From an uncultured Clostridia bacterium (lineage in GTDB: Bacteria > Bacillota > Clostridia > Christensenellales > Borkfalkiaceae): a stretch of DNA of 64,000 nucleotides. Positions 16,873 to 24,524 of the stretch are shown here, piece by piece; within the stretch, counting starts at the first letter, position 1, and every line of letters starts with the position of its first letter. The stretch spans positions 70,890-134,889 of the forward strand of contig CAKQQY010000002.1 in NCBI GenBank assembly GCA_934271245.1, written 5' to 3'. The notes beneath the pieces were generated by a model. It saw only the letters and a program-made list of their open reading frames with translations. It did no database searches and was not told the DNA's origin. Position numbers and translations under genes: made by a program.

Positions 16873-18758
16873 TTACTTTCCACCTTATAAACGTAAGACG
16901 GACGCGCGATGGCGTTTTCGGCGTTACCGCGCAGTTTGACTTCGGGAGCGACGTAATCGGCTCTGTTCTTCGGATAAGCGAATTGCATATTTCTGCTTTG
17001 TTTGTATTCCTTGAAAAACTGATTTCGCGTATTCATCCACTCGGTCGCGCCCTTGCTTTCGGAATCTCTCAACGCTTTGTCGAAAATGCTTTCGAACTGC
17101 GCCGAGTCGGTCGCCATAATAAGTTTCGGAACGGCGATTTTCCATATATTAAATATCTCCGACTGCTGTTTTGCGTAGGTGTTTAAAACTTTTCTGTCAG
17201 TACTGGTAAGGGTAAAATCGAAATCCGCCTGATTGTAAGTGTAACCGAAATAAGTGCTTTTGTTCTGATATAAAATCCAGTCTACGGGGTGTCTCATTCC
17301 GATAAAATCGTCTTCTTTGGAAACCATACGCCCGTAAGCCGCGTTAGAAAAGGGAGTAATTCTTCTTATGCCTAACGCCTGAACTCTCTGGTTTTTCACG
17401 AGAGAAGGAAGTGTCGACTTAAAAGCGTCCGTCGTTTTTATAACCCCGTAGGTGCTTGCCTTTCCCGTGTCGTGGTCGGTTTCGCCCGGTCTTAACACCC
17501 ATTCGTAATTATCGGCAGACCCGTACATCGCTTCGCGCTGACCCTGTTCGCTGAAAAGGTAATCGAACACTTTTATAACTCTGTCCTCGCGTTCGCAGTT
17601 GGTGGTTATCATAGACTGATAAACGCCCTTTCTGTTATAGTTCTGAAGTAACGGAACGTCGCCGTTTTCGTTGGTAAGCAGTACCGTCACGTATTGACAG
17701 GACGGGTCTACCGTATCCGTTTCGGCGTTATAGTTATCGCTTTCCAGAGCCACCTGTCCGAAATGGGTTACCTGCGTGCCGCCGATTAAAACGAAAGGCT
17801 TATCGCGTTGCAAAGAAGTCGTAAGCGCGCCCGCTTCCCACTGGAAGTTCTGCGAAGAAACGAGTCCGTTTTTGTACATGGCGTTCATAAAAGAAATCGC
17901 GTCTTTAAAAGCGTCGGAACCGTAAAGGTAGGTAAGGTCGCCGTTTTTATCTTCGGGGGCGTACCCCATCATTTCCGTTAAAGCGGTTATGCTGTAACTT
18001 AATTCTTCGCCCGAAGAATAGAAAGGCGCGAAACAGACCGTCGGGTCGCTCGGAGTAAATCCGTAATTGCTCTTCGCCCATTGACACATTTCCAGAAATC
18101 CGCTGGGTTTAGTAATAGTCGCGTCGGGGTCAAAAGAAGAATCGCGGGAAGTTTTATACGCGATATAAGCGTCTAAAATATCTTTTCTCACGGCAATATC
18201 TCTCGCGGCGTAACCTTCCGCGCCGAGATCTTCCATAGTGGCGATATCCGCGTCGCTGTAAAAGTTACTGCTTAACGCGTAAGTGTTGTCGTCGGACGCT
18301 CTGTAATGTTCCCAGTGGTCTTCGGTAACTCTGTCAAGCATACTCGGAGCGTAATATTCGGCGAGTTTGTTAAGCGGATAGCAATAGCCTTCTTCCGCAA
18401 GTTGAATACGCAACGACGAATCCGCCACGGTAATAACGTCGGGTAAATCGTCGCCCGAAATCATCGTGGTAAGTTCACTGTGGTCGCTCGTCATCGCGCT
18501 TTCGAACTTGACGTTTACGCCCGTTCTGTCGTAGATGAGTTGTTCGAGATTCTCGTCGGCAACGCTGTAATCGAAGAACCATCTTATGGTAATATCTTCG
18601 TCGCCGGGGTCAACCTGAAGCCAACTGTCCACGTCTTTATCGTAATCGGTGGAAAAACGCGGAACGTATTCGCCGTCGTTTCTATGCCCCGTGTCGCCAC
18701 AGGCAACCATACCGAAAGCAAATAATAAAGATAACGCAACCGATAAAAATTTTTTCAT
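16869..18758 (-). CDS. ABC transporter solute-binding lipoprotein (family 1, LplA-like)
   Basis: A 629-residue extracellular binding protein. The lipobox FGMVAC puts the lipidated Cys at residue 20. The body has the sugar-binding-protein pattern (IRWFFDYSVADENLEQLIYDRTG, MISGDDLPDVITV, YAYL-like hinge regions), and its large size is typical of LplA-type partners of LplB/LplC permeases. AAGGAG precedes the start. It is cotranscribed with the two permeases upstream and with the sialidase-like glycosidase downstream (ATGA overlap). The ligand is presumably an oligosaccharide or glycoside; it cannot be read from the sequence. Confidence 0.92.
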   Translation of the reverse strand: MKKFLSVALSLLFAFGMVACGDTGHRNDGEYVPRFSTDYDKDVDSWLQVDPGDEDITIRWFFDYSVADENLEQLIYDRTGVNVKFESAMTSDHSELTTMISGDDLPDVITVADSSLRIQLAEEGYCYPLNKLAEYYAPSMLDRVTEDHWEHYRASDDNTYALSSNFYSDADIATMEDLGAEGYAARDIAVRKDILDAYIAYKTSRDSSFDPDATITKPSGFLEMCQWAKSNYGFTPSDPTVCFAPFYSSGEELSYSITALTEMMGYAPEDKNGDLTYLYGSDAFKDAISFMNAMYKNGLVSSQNFQWEAGALTTSLQRDKPFVLIGGTQVTHFGQVALESDNYNAETDTVDPSCQYVTVLLTNENGDVPLLQNYNRKGVYQSMITTNCEREDRVIKVFDYLFSEQGQREAMYGSADNYEWVLRPGETDHDTGKASTYGVIKTTDAFKSTLPSLVKNQRVQALGIRRITPFSNAAYGRMVSKEDDFIGMRHPVDWILYQNKSTYFGYTYNQADFDFTLTSTDRKVLNTYAKQQSEIFNIWKIAVPKLIMATDSAQFESIFDKALRDSESKGATEWMNTRNQFFKEYKQSRNMQFAYPKNRADYVAPEVKLRGNAENAIARPSYVYKVESK

Positions 18759-18795
18759 ATTATTCTCCTTATATTCTTTTATTTAACGCCGCCCC

Positions 18796-19701
18796 TTATC
18801 CTTTTACCGCGCCGAGCATTATGCCCTTAGTAAAGTATTTGGATAAAATCGGGTATAAAACCATAATGGGAAGCGAAGAAATTATAATCGCCGCAAACGA
18901 TAACGTCTGCGAGTTAATCGCCAGAACGTCGCTGCCCCTGTCGGACGGAACGTCGCCGTCTTTTATCAATCTCATAAGATAGAACTGTAAAAGCCACATG
19001 CTTTCTTCTCTGTTCGTGTAAAGCATAGTCTGCATGTAACTGTTCCATTTGCCCACCGCAATCCAGAGCGCGACGGTAACCAAAGCGGGTTTTGCCAGCG
19101 GAAGATAAATGCTTATCCATATTTTAAGTTCGCTCGCCCCGTCGAGTATCGCCGATTCGTATAAACTATCGTCTATTCCCCTGAAAAAACTCGAAAGTAT
19201 TATCATATTGAAAACCGAATACGCCGACGGTATTATATAAACGAGATAGTTGTTGAAAAGCCCCAGCATTCTTATGGTAATGTAAAGAGGAATCATTCCC
19301 CCGCTTATAAACATAGGTATAATGTTGAAAGTCCAGAAAAACTTTTTGCAGACTAACCTTTTGCTCGCGAGAGCGTAAGCGATTCCGCTCGTAACGGTAA
19401 GACCTAAAACGGTGCCGCCGATAGTCGAAACGACGGTGTTAAGCAGCGACCGATACAATCTTCCGTCGATTAAAACGACGTGATAACTCGCAAGAGAAAA
19501 TTGTCTGGGTATTAAAAATACGGGACCGTTCCGCGTAATATCGAGCGCGTAACTTAAACTGCCCGCTAAAGTATAAACGAAAGGATACAGCGCGATAAGC
19601 GAAAATGTTATCATCACGATATAAATAATCACGTCCCACACGCCGAACTTATACATAAGTCCGCCATTTTTCTTTTTGTTCATCTTAATCGTGTTTTCCA
19701 T
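18796..19701 (-). CDS. ABC sugar transporter permease (LplC/CUT1 type)
   Basis: A 301-residue membrane protein with six predicted helices, beginning MENTIKMNKKK. The EAA loop that contacts the ATPase is LYESAILDGASELKIWISIYLP. The start at 19701 shares TAATG with the stop of the partner permease, so translation is coupled; AAGGGGG lies slightly far upstream. Upstream in-frame codons lie inside the partner gene in another frame and lack similarity. It forms a heterodimer with the next protein. No ATPase gene lies in the operon, as usual for this class, which borrows a shared MsmX-type ATPase. Confidence 0.93.
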   Translation of the reverse strand: MENTIKMNKKKNGGLMYKFGVWDVIIYIVMITFSLIALYPFVYTLAGSLSYALDITRNGPVFLIPRQFSLASYHVVLIDGRLYRSLLNTVVSTIGGTVLGLTVTSGIAYALASKRLVCKKFFWTFNIIPMFISGGMIPLYITIRMLGLFNNYLVYIIPSAYSVFNMIILSSFFRGIDDSLYESAILDGASELKIWISIYLPLAKPALVTVALWIAVGKWNSYMQTMLYTNREESMWLLQFYLMRLIKDGDVPSDRGSDVLAINSQTLSFAAIIISSLPIMVLYPILSKYFTKGIMLGAVKG

Positions 19702-20672
19702 TAGTATAATATCCCCCTTCCCGTTGCTTTTTTGGCGATAGTATTCGTCGAGAACACGAGTACCAGAGAGATTATCCCTTCGAATAAAGAAAGCGCCGTC
19801 GCCGTAGAATATTTTCTTAAACTGCCGAAACCCAGATCGTACATATACGTCGCGAGAACTCTCGTCGTTTCGAGATTTGCGTTGTTCTGGAAAACGTAAA
19901 ACTGTTCGAAAGAGTTTGTTAAAATATTCGCGATGTTCAGCAGCAGATAAACTAAAATCGTAGGGACTATCCCCGGCAAAGTAATGTGCAGCATTTGTTT
20001 GAAACGGTTTGCGCCGTCTATCGCCGACGCTTCGTATAAACTCTGGTCGATACCGGAAATCGCCGCGACGTAAATAATCGACCCCCAACCCACGCCTTTA
20101 ATTATGCTTGCGATGATTATTTTGGGATAAAAATACTGCGGCAGATATAAGTCCACGGGGTTTTCCGCGGAAGATAACCCTAAAAGTTCCAGAATAGGAT
20201 TTACCACGCCTACGCGCATATCCGTCATAAGCAGAATAATGCCGCCGAACACCGTCCAGGAAATAAAGTGCGGAAAGGTCGAAATCGTCTGAACCGCCTT
20301 TTTTATGCGCTTGTTCTGCATTTCGTTAAGAAGCAGCGCAAAAATTATCGGCATCGGAAAATTGAACAATAACAGCAATAAGTTAATGGAAATCGTGTTA
20401 CCGAAGGTCGTCCAGAATATTTCGTCCCGAAACAGATTCGTAAAGTTACTCAAAGTCCAGGGAGCGGACAACATATCTTTTACCACGTTGAACGAGCCGT
20501 CGCCGTCTTTAAACGCGAAAAGAATTCCCGCCATGGGGATATAATTGAATAATCCTAAAAACACGACCGAAAGCATGGCAAGTCCAACTAACTGCCACGC
20601 GTTTGCCGTCATTTTTCTTTTAGGTTTTTTATCGGTCACAAGTTTTTCCGACGACGTTTTTTCGTTCGTCAT
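19701..20672 (-). CDS. ABC sugar transporter permease (LplB/CUT1 type)
   Basis: A 323-residue inner-membrane permease beginning MTNEKTSSEK. Six hydrophobic segments are visible, and the EAA motif is LYEASAIDGANRFKQMLHITLP. ATG at 20672 is preferred over an in-frame ATG 25 codons earlier: AAGGGGG precedes it, and the extra residues are not family-like and run into the promoter. First gene of the glycan operon, transcribed from the promoter at 20713-20741 divergently from the AraC regulator. Confidence 0.93.
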   Translation of the reverse strand: MTNEKTSSEKLVTDKKPKRKMTANAWQLVGLAMLSVVFLGLFNYIPMAGILFAFKDGDGSFNVVKDMLSAPWTLSNFTNLFRDEIFWTTFGNTISINLLLLLFNFPMPIIFALLLNEMQNKRIKKAVQTISTFPHFISWTVFGGIILLMTDMRVGVVNPILELLGLSSAENPVDLYLPQYFYPKIIIASIIKGVGWGSIIYVAAISGIDQSLYEASAIDGANRFKQMLHITLPGIVPTILVYLLLNIANILTNSFEQFYVFQNNANLETTRVLATYMYDLGFGSLRKYSTATALSLFEGIISLVLVFSTNTIAKKATGRGILY

Positions 20673-20712
20673 TACATACGCCCCCTTATTATTAAAAGTT
20701 TGTTGTGATTTC

Positions 20713-20741
20713 ATTATAACAGTATGTAAACCCGCATACAA
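20713..20741 (-). promoter_or_regulatory. Promoter of the glycan operon
   Basis: Minus strand: TTGTAT (20736-20741), a 17-bp spacer and TATAAT (20713-20718). The weak -35 with a conserved box 5 bp upstream is what an activator-dependent promoter would look like. Confidence 0.8.
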
Positions 20742-20746
20742 TATCA

Positions 20747-20766
20747 AAAACTGTCAGGAATATTTG
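20747..20766 (-). promoter_or_regulatory. Candidate AraC-regulator box 1
   Basis: AAAACTGTCAGGAATATTTG on the plus strand, 17 of 20 identical to the box at 23760-23779. It lies exactly 5 bp upstream of the -35 of the glycan operon and overlaps the -35 of araC, so one bound protein could activate the operon and repress its own gene. Confidence 0.65.
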
Positions 20767-20792
20767 ATTTTTTGTTTTTTTCGTGGTATAAT
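20764..20792 (+). promoter_or_regulatory. Promoter of the AraC-type regulator gene
   Basis: TTGATT (20764-20769), a 17-bp spacer and TATAAT (20787-20792). It points away from the glycan operon. A leader of about 115 nt precedes the gene. Confidence 0.8.
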
Positions 20793-20915
20793 CAAAAAAC
20801 CGAAAACGTAAACACTTTTAACGATTTGGCTGTTTTTAATTAAATTTATCCGTTTTAACCCGTAAAATCGTTGTTTTAAGCGTAATAATCTTTTATGGGG
20901 TATTTGGAGAACGAT

Positions 20916-21743
20916 ATGTTAAAAATCAATTATATGATTCTGAATAATATGAAAAAAAACGAAGAAATCGCCACTCATATTCACGACGGATACGAACTTA
21001 CCTACTATTTTTCGGGTAAAGGTTACTGCATCGTGGACGACAACGTGACGGAAGACGTAGGCTCAGACACATACCGACGCGACGTGTCGTTATATTTATC
21101 GAAAAACAGAAAACAAAACAAAAACACCAGATACAAGTTTTCCGCGTGTTCGTGTCTTATTATTCCCCCGTACGTCGCGCATTATAAAATGCACACGGAA
21201 AAATCCACTTTTATTTCGCTCGTGTTCAGCGCGGATAAAACGGATAACGTACCCGAACAGATACTGCATTCGGTAATGTCGGCAAACGGGCAGGCGTTTT
21301 TTTCGATAATCGCCGACGAAATAAAAAACAGAAAAAAAGGATACGTTACGGTAATAGAAAATCTGCTTGCCTGCTTATTTTTAGAAATCGAAAGAAACGT
21401 TTTGCAAAACATAAATTTAAGCGATTTTATATCCCAGACGGTAAAATATTTAGACGATTATTTTTTAAGCGAAATCGATTTTGCCGATTATTCCGCCGCC
21501 AACGGGTATTCGATAGACTATTTTCGGCATAAATTCAAAGAATTTACGAAAATGTCGCCCAAAGCGTATCTTATAAATAAGCGTATGGAATACGCGGCGT
21601 TGCAACTCGTCAATACCGACGTATCGGTATCGGCTCTCGCGGCGACTTGCCGGTTCAGCGATTACACGACCTTTTCCGTCTGCTTTAAAAACAAATACGG
21701 CGTTTCCCCCTTGAATTATCGGAAGAAACACCGCGTAAATTAA
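20916..21743 (+). CDS. AraC-family transcriptional regulator
   Basis: A 275-residue regulator. The N-terminal cupin domain (HIHDGYELTYYFSGKGYCIVD) should bind the inducer. The C-terminal two helix-turn-helix motifs include DYSAANGYSIDYFRHKFKEF and LAATCRFSDYTTFSVCFKNK, with the closing signature YGVSPLNYRK. The start at 20916 is preferred over ATG at 20895 because GGAG lies 6 nt upstream. It is the only plus-strand gene in the first 50 kb and is divergent from the glycan operon, which it most likely activates. The same 20-bp box lies before the two hydrolase genes that follow. Confidence 0.92.
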   Translation: MLKINYMILNNMKKNEEIATHIHDGYELTYYFSGKGYCIVDDNVTEDVGSDTYRRDVSLYLSKNRKQNKNTRYKFSACSCLIIPPYVAHYKMHTEKSTFISLVFSADKTDNVPEQILHSVMSANGQAFFSIIADEIKNRKKGYVTVIENLLACLFLEIERNVLQNINLSDFISQTVKYLDDYFLSEIDFADYSAANGYSIDYFRHKFKEFTKMSPKAYLINKRMEYAALQLVNTDVSVSALAATCRFSDYTTFSVCFKNKYGVSPLNYRKKHRVN

Positions 21744-21749
21744 GTTTTT

Positions 21750-22724
21750 TTAATTTTCCGAAACTTTATCGTAACTCAAAATATAATTTGAAAGTCTTAA
21801 ATGCCCTTTCGCGTTTATATGAAGCGAATCGGTAGTATAACCGTTCCCGGCGGCAATCTCTTCGGCGGTAAACAGGTTGTATAAATCGATAACTCTCGCG
21901 TCGTTGAGTTCGCCCATACGAATTACCGCGTCCGCGTATTCGGAAAGGCTTACGCCTATATCGTTTACAAGGCTTCTGTCCGCGCGGATTAACGGCGTAA
22001 GCAACAAAATTTTTAACTTAGGACTCTCTTCGCGAAGTTTTCTGACGGCGAAGTTTATCGCCCCTTTAAACGTTTTAACGTCGTTTAACTGTTGCGGATT
22101 ATCAGTATCTTTTCCGATATTTACCCTGCGGCCGAAATCGTTCGTGCCGAAAAACAACACGGCGTAATCGGCGTTTTTATTGTATTCCGAATGATTTACT
22201 ATTAAATTACAACAACTTTCGCGGTTATACCCTAACGCCGTCCAATGAGTGTAAAGCGCTCCGCCGACGGAAAACCTTTCGGAATCTATTCCTAATTTTT
22301 CGGTTAAATTGTCTATATAATCGGTTCCGCTCGTTACCCCTACCTTTGCCGAAATACTGTCGCCGTAAAACACTACCTTTTTACCGTAAAAGTATCCGCG
22401 ATTGATTTTGTATTCCGTAACGGCGTTTTCGACTACGCTTATCGTATAAACGTAATTCTTATCTTCGGTGGAAGCGGTAACCTTGCTTATTCCCGTCTTT
22501 TCGGCAGTCAGAATCCCGTCCGAGAAAGATAAAACGCTTTCGTTTCCGCTTTCTACGTTTTCCGTAACGATATCCGATTCCTTTAAATATTCCCGAATAT
22601 TAAAGGTATCGCCCACTCCTAAAACAAAACTCTCTTTTTCCACCGTTTCTTTTGAATCTCCGCCGCACCCGACGACAAACATAACGGATAAAATAATTGC
22701 TGTAACAACCGAAATTTTTTTCAT
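21750..22724 (-). CDS. SGNH/GDSL hydrolase lipoprotein with Ig-like N-terminal domain
   Basis: A 324-residue lipoprotein. The lipobox FVVGC places the lipidated Cys at 20. A small beta-sandwich (about 30-100, TGISKVTASTEDKNYVYTISV, Big2-like) precedes the catalytic domain. Catalytic blocks: GDSIS at 121-125 (Ser 123), FFGTNDFGRR (block III) and DSLHINAKGH (Asp and His). Members deacylate esters, often O-acetyl groups on glycans. TCGGAG precedes the start. It has its own promoter with the 20-bp box shared with the glycan operon, so it probably removes acetyl or other ester groups from the same glycan. Confidence 0.88.
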   Translation of the reverse strand: MKKISVVTAIILSVMFVVGCGGDSKETVEKESFVLGVGDTFNIREYLKESDIVTENVESGNESVLSFSDGILTAEKTGISKVTASTEDKNYVYTISVVENAVTEYKINRGYFYGKKVVFYGDSISAKVGVTSGTDYIDNLTEKLGIDSERFSVGGALYTHWTALGYNRESCCNLIVNHSEYNKNADYAVLFFGTNDFGRRVNIGKDTDNPQQLNDVKTFKGAINFAVRKLREESPKLKILLLTPLIRADRSLVNDIGVSLSEYADAVIRMGELNDARVIDLYNLFTAEEIAAGNGYTTDSLHINAKGHLRLSNYILSYDKVSEN

Positions 22725-22754
22725 TTTCAGTATTCTCCGACTTATTTTTTATAG

Positions 22755-22783
22755 ATTGTATCACAAATAAACTATATATAGAA
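22755..22783 (-). promoter_or_regulatory. Promoter of the SGNH lipoprotein gene
   Basis: Minus strand: weak TTCTAT (22778-22783), 17-bp spacer, TACAAT (22755-22760). The poor -35 again suggests activator dependence. Confidence 0.65.
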
Positions 22784-22788
22784 TAACT

Positions 22789-22808
22789 AAAACTGCCCGA
22801 AATATTCG
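22789..22808 (-). promoter_or_regulatory. Candidate AraC-regulator box 2
   Basis: AAAACTGCCCGAAATATTCG on the plus strand, 5 bp upstream of the -35 of the lipoprotein gene: same sequence type, orientation and spacing as box 1. Confidence 0.65.
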
Positions 22809-22821
22809 TTTTATTGCTTTT

Positions 22822-23544
22822 TTAAACGCCGAAAACCGTTTCTATAAGTTTAATCGCTATATAGTAATGAAATTCTCTTATCGGGTGATTAAGCAAATTC
22901 GATAATAGTCCTGTAACCTTTACGCCCGCGGAGTTCATCTTTTCCCATACCGAATAGGTATCGCATACTTTTACGCCTTTTTCAAAGCAAATTTCCTTGG
23001 CTTTGTCGTAATATTCTTTAAGAACGCCGTCGTTTTGCAACTTCGCGCAAAGTTCCGCCTGAATTTTATATTGCTCGTCTTTTATAGACGGGTCTATTTC
23101 TGTACACATATAGTTTTGCGTAAGGAAAATAGTTTCCGTTCCGCTTTCGGCGAGTTTGTCAAAAATTTTACTCAACGAATCGGCGTATTTGATTAAACCG
23201 CCGCTCCCCCGCAGACTATCGTTAAGACCGAAAGAAACCACGACCAAATCGGGATTATACGAAATAACGTCGCGCTTTAACCGATTAAGTCCGCCCGCCG
23301 CGCTATCCCCCGATACGCCGCTGTTTATTACGTTTATCTGAACGTTCGGGTATAAAACGTTAATAATCTCTCTTACTCTCGTGCTGTACGCGTTTTTATA
23401 GTCGAACACGGGAACGATTTTATCCCCTTTAACGTAGCACTCGAAACAGCCTTGAGTTACGCTGTCGCCGATAAAAGCAATCGTTATCGGCTTTGCCGAT
23501 TTAAGGTCGTTTTGTTTTTCGTTAAAAAGTTCCGTGATTTTCAC
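22822..23544 (-). CDS. SGNH/GDSL hydrolase, cytosolic
   Basis: A 240-residue esterase-type SGNH hydrolase with no signal peptide. Block I is FIGDSVTQG (GDS at 26-28). Block II is INSGVSGDSAAGGLNRL. Block III is VSFGLNDS. The C-terminal block reads LSNLLNHPIREFH, so the usual Asp-x-x-His is replaced by NxxNHP, as in several members of this subfamily. It probably removes ester substituents from imported sugars, as the intracellular counterpart of the lipoprotein hydrolase. Its promoter (23726-23754) carries the shared 20-bp box, and the leader is about 175 nt. Confidence 0.88.
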   Translation of the reverse strand: MKITELFNEKQNDLKSAKPITIAFIGDSVTQGCFECYVKGDKIVPVFDYKNAYSTRVREIINVLYPNVQINVINSGVSGDSAAGGLNRLKRDVISYNPDLVVVSFGLNDSLRGSGGLIKYADSLSKIFDKLAESGTETIFLTQNYMCTEIDPSIKDEQYKIQAELCAKLQNDGVLKEYYDKAKEICFEKGVKVCDTYSVWEKMNSAGVKVTGLLSNLLNHPIREFHYYIAIKLIETVFGV

Positions 23545-23725
23545 ACTTGTTCTCCTTATATTTTTTAATTATAAAGTTACGATAAAAATTAAAAAGCAAA
23601 ATCCGCAATGAACGTCGCCGCATTTTTGCAAACCGAAACCGCCGCTTAAAAAACCGACGAACGAAACCGCTTGTAATAAAACTCTCGTTTATCCGCGGTA
23701 TCGCGCCGAAGATTATTTTTTATAG

Positions 23726-23754
23726 ATTGTACCACAATAAAACTATATATGGAA
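23726..23754 (-). promoter_or_regulatory. Promoter of the 240-residue SGNH hydrolase gene
   Basis: Minus strand: weak TTCCAT (23749-23754), 17-bp spacer, TACAAT (23726-23731) preceded by TGG. Confidence 0.65.
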
Positions 23755-23759
23755 TAACT

Positions 23760-23779
23760 AAAACTGCCCGAAATATTTG
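23760..23779 (-). promoter_or_regulatory. Candidate AraC-regulator box 3
   Basis: AAAACTGCCCGAAATATTTG on the plus strand, 5 bp upstream of the -35. Differs from box 2 at one position and from box 1 at three. Confidence 0.65.
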
Positions 23780-23939
23780 TTTTTCTGCTTTTTAAACGCC
23801 GAAAACCGCCTTGCCGCCAGTTAAAAGTCTTTACCCCCCTGCGTTTTGCGATTAACCCGAATCCGATACCGTTTCCGTTACGATAAAAATTCCGTCGTCT
23901 GCAAAAAAATCGCCCGTTTTCCGCCGCGGTTAAAAAATA

Positions 23940-23963
23940 AAAACCGCGTAAAAACGCGGTTTT
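23940..23963 (-). terminator. Terminator after the S24/S26 peptidase gene
   Basis: A 9-bp stem AAAACCGCG/CGCGGTTTT with a six-base loop. On the minus strand it is followed by TTTTTATTTTTT, a textbook intrinsic terminator. Confidence 0.85.
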
Positions 23964-23989
23964 AACTTGCGATATAACTAATTGAATTT

Positions 23990-24451
23990 TTATTTTTTCC
24001 CGGTTAAAATTTCGAAAAGTCGTTTGAATTTATGTTTTATCGAAATATTGCGGTAAATACGCTTGATTTTTCTTTTTCTCGTCTTTTCGTTTTTGTACCA
24101 TTTTTTAATCTTTTTTATATAAGCGGGGTCGTTGCAATCGACGTATTTTTTGCCTTTATAATAGCCCGTCATCACGCCGAAAACGTCGTCTTCGTTCACC
24201 TTTTCGTATTCTGGTCGATTATCTCCGCAAATGATATAATACCCGTCTTTAACCGCCAGAACTCTGTGAAGAACGTATTTATCCCCCACGGTGTAAAGCG
24301 CCACGTCAAGCGGTTTTAATCTTTCCGTTTTTTTAACGGCGATGACCGAATACTTATGGTTTTTTATGAACGGCAGCATACTGTTCCCCGTCGGAACGAA
24401 AGTTATCACGCCGTTTTTTTCTATTTCCGTTTTGTAGTTTAACGTTTCCAT
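23990..24451 (-). CDS. S24/S26-family peptidase-like protein
   Basis: A 153-residue protein of the LexA/signal-peptidase fold. The Ser motif is PTGNSMLPFI (about 16-25) and the second conserved strand is YVLHRVLAVKDGYYIICGDN, with a Lys just before it (DKYVLHRV) as candidate general base. There is no transmembrane helix, so it is not a classical type I signal peptidase. The last 40 residues are extremely basic (KKIKKWYKNEKTRKRKIKRI), suggesting contact with membrane or nucleic acid. Related small proteins are often found beside peptide or surface-protein genes. It lies downstream of malQ and may be cotranscribed; target unknown. Confidence 0.7.
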   Translation of the reverse strand: METLNYKTEIEKNGVITFVPTGNSMLPFIKNHKYSVIAVKKTERLKPLDVALYTVGDKYVLHRVLAVKDGYYIICGDNRPEYEKVNEDDVFGVMTGYYKGKKYVDCNDPAYIKKIKKWYKNEKTRKRKIKRIYRNISIKHKFKRLFEILTGKK

Positions 24452-24524
24452 AACGATACCGAGATAAACCGAATAATTCGGCTTAAAGTTTTTTTGCGGA
24501 ATATTTATATCCCGTCAGACCGGG

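Larger units (their letters stand above)
22742..22838. repeat. Direct repeat copy A (promoter plus hydrolase gene tail)
   Basis: About 97 bp nearly identical to 23713-23808. It covers the last codons of the 240-residue SGNH hydrolase and the promoter of the lipoprotein hydrolase. Confidence 0.85.
23713..23808. repeat. Direct repeat copy B, containing a hydrolase gene-tail remnant
   Basis: Copy of 22742-22838. On the minus strand its first part reads VFGV-stop, the C-terminus of the SGNH hydrolase, with no matching coding sequence further upstream. It is therefore a relic of a duplication that carried gene tail plus promoter. Confidence 0.8.
23545..23989. other. Intergenic region with promoter, remnant repeat and terminator
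   Basis: This 445-bp stretch holds the promoter and box of the SGNH gene and repeat copy B with the last codons of a lost hydrolase copy. A terminator hairpin ends the stretch at its right side. The stretch 23545-23700 shows no gene; it carries a 15-base sequence (GTTACGATAAAAATT) that recurs near 23878. Confidence 0.7.

Noticed and set aside
22742..23808. A mobile element or MITE as source of the 97-bp repeats
   Set aside because: The repeats carry a gene tail and a promoter, have no terminal inverted repeats and fit a local duplication.
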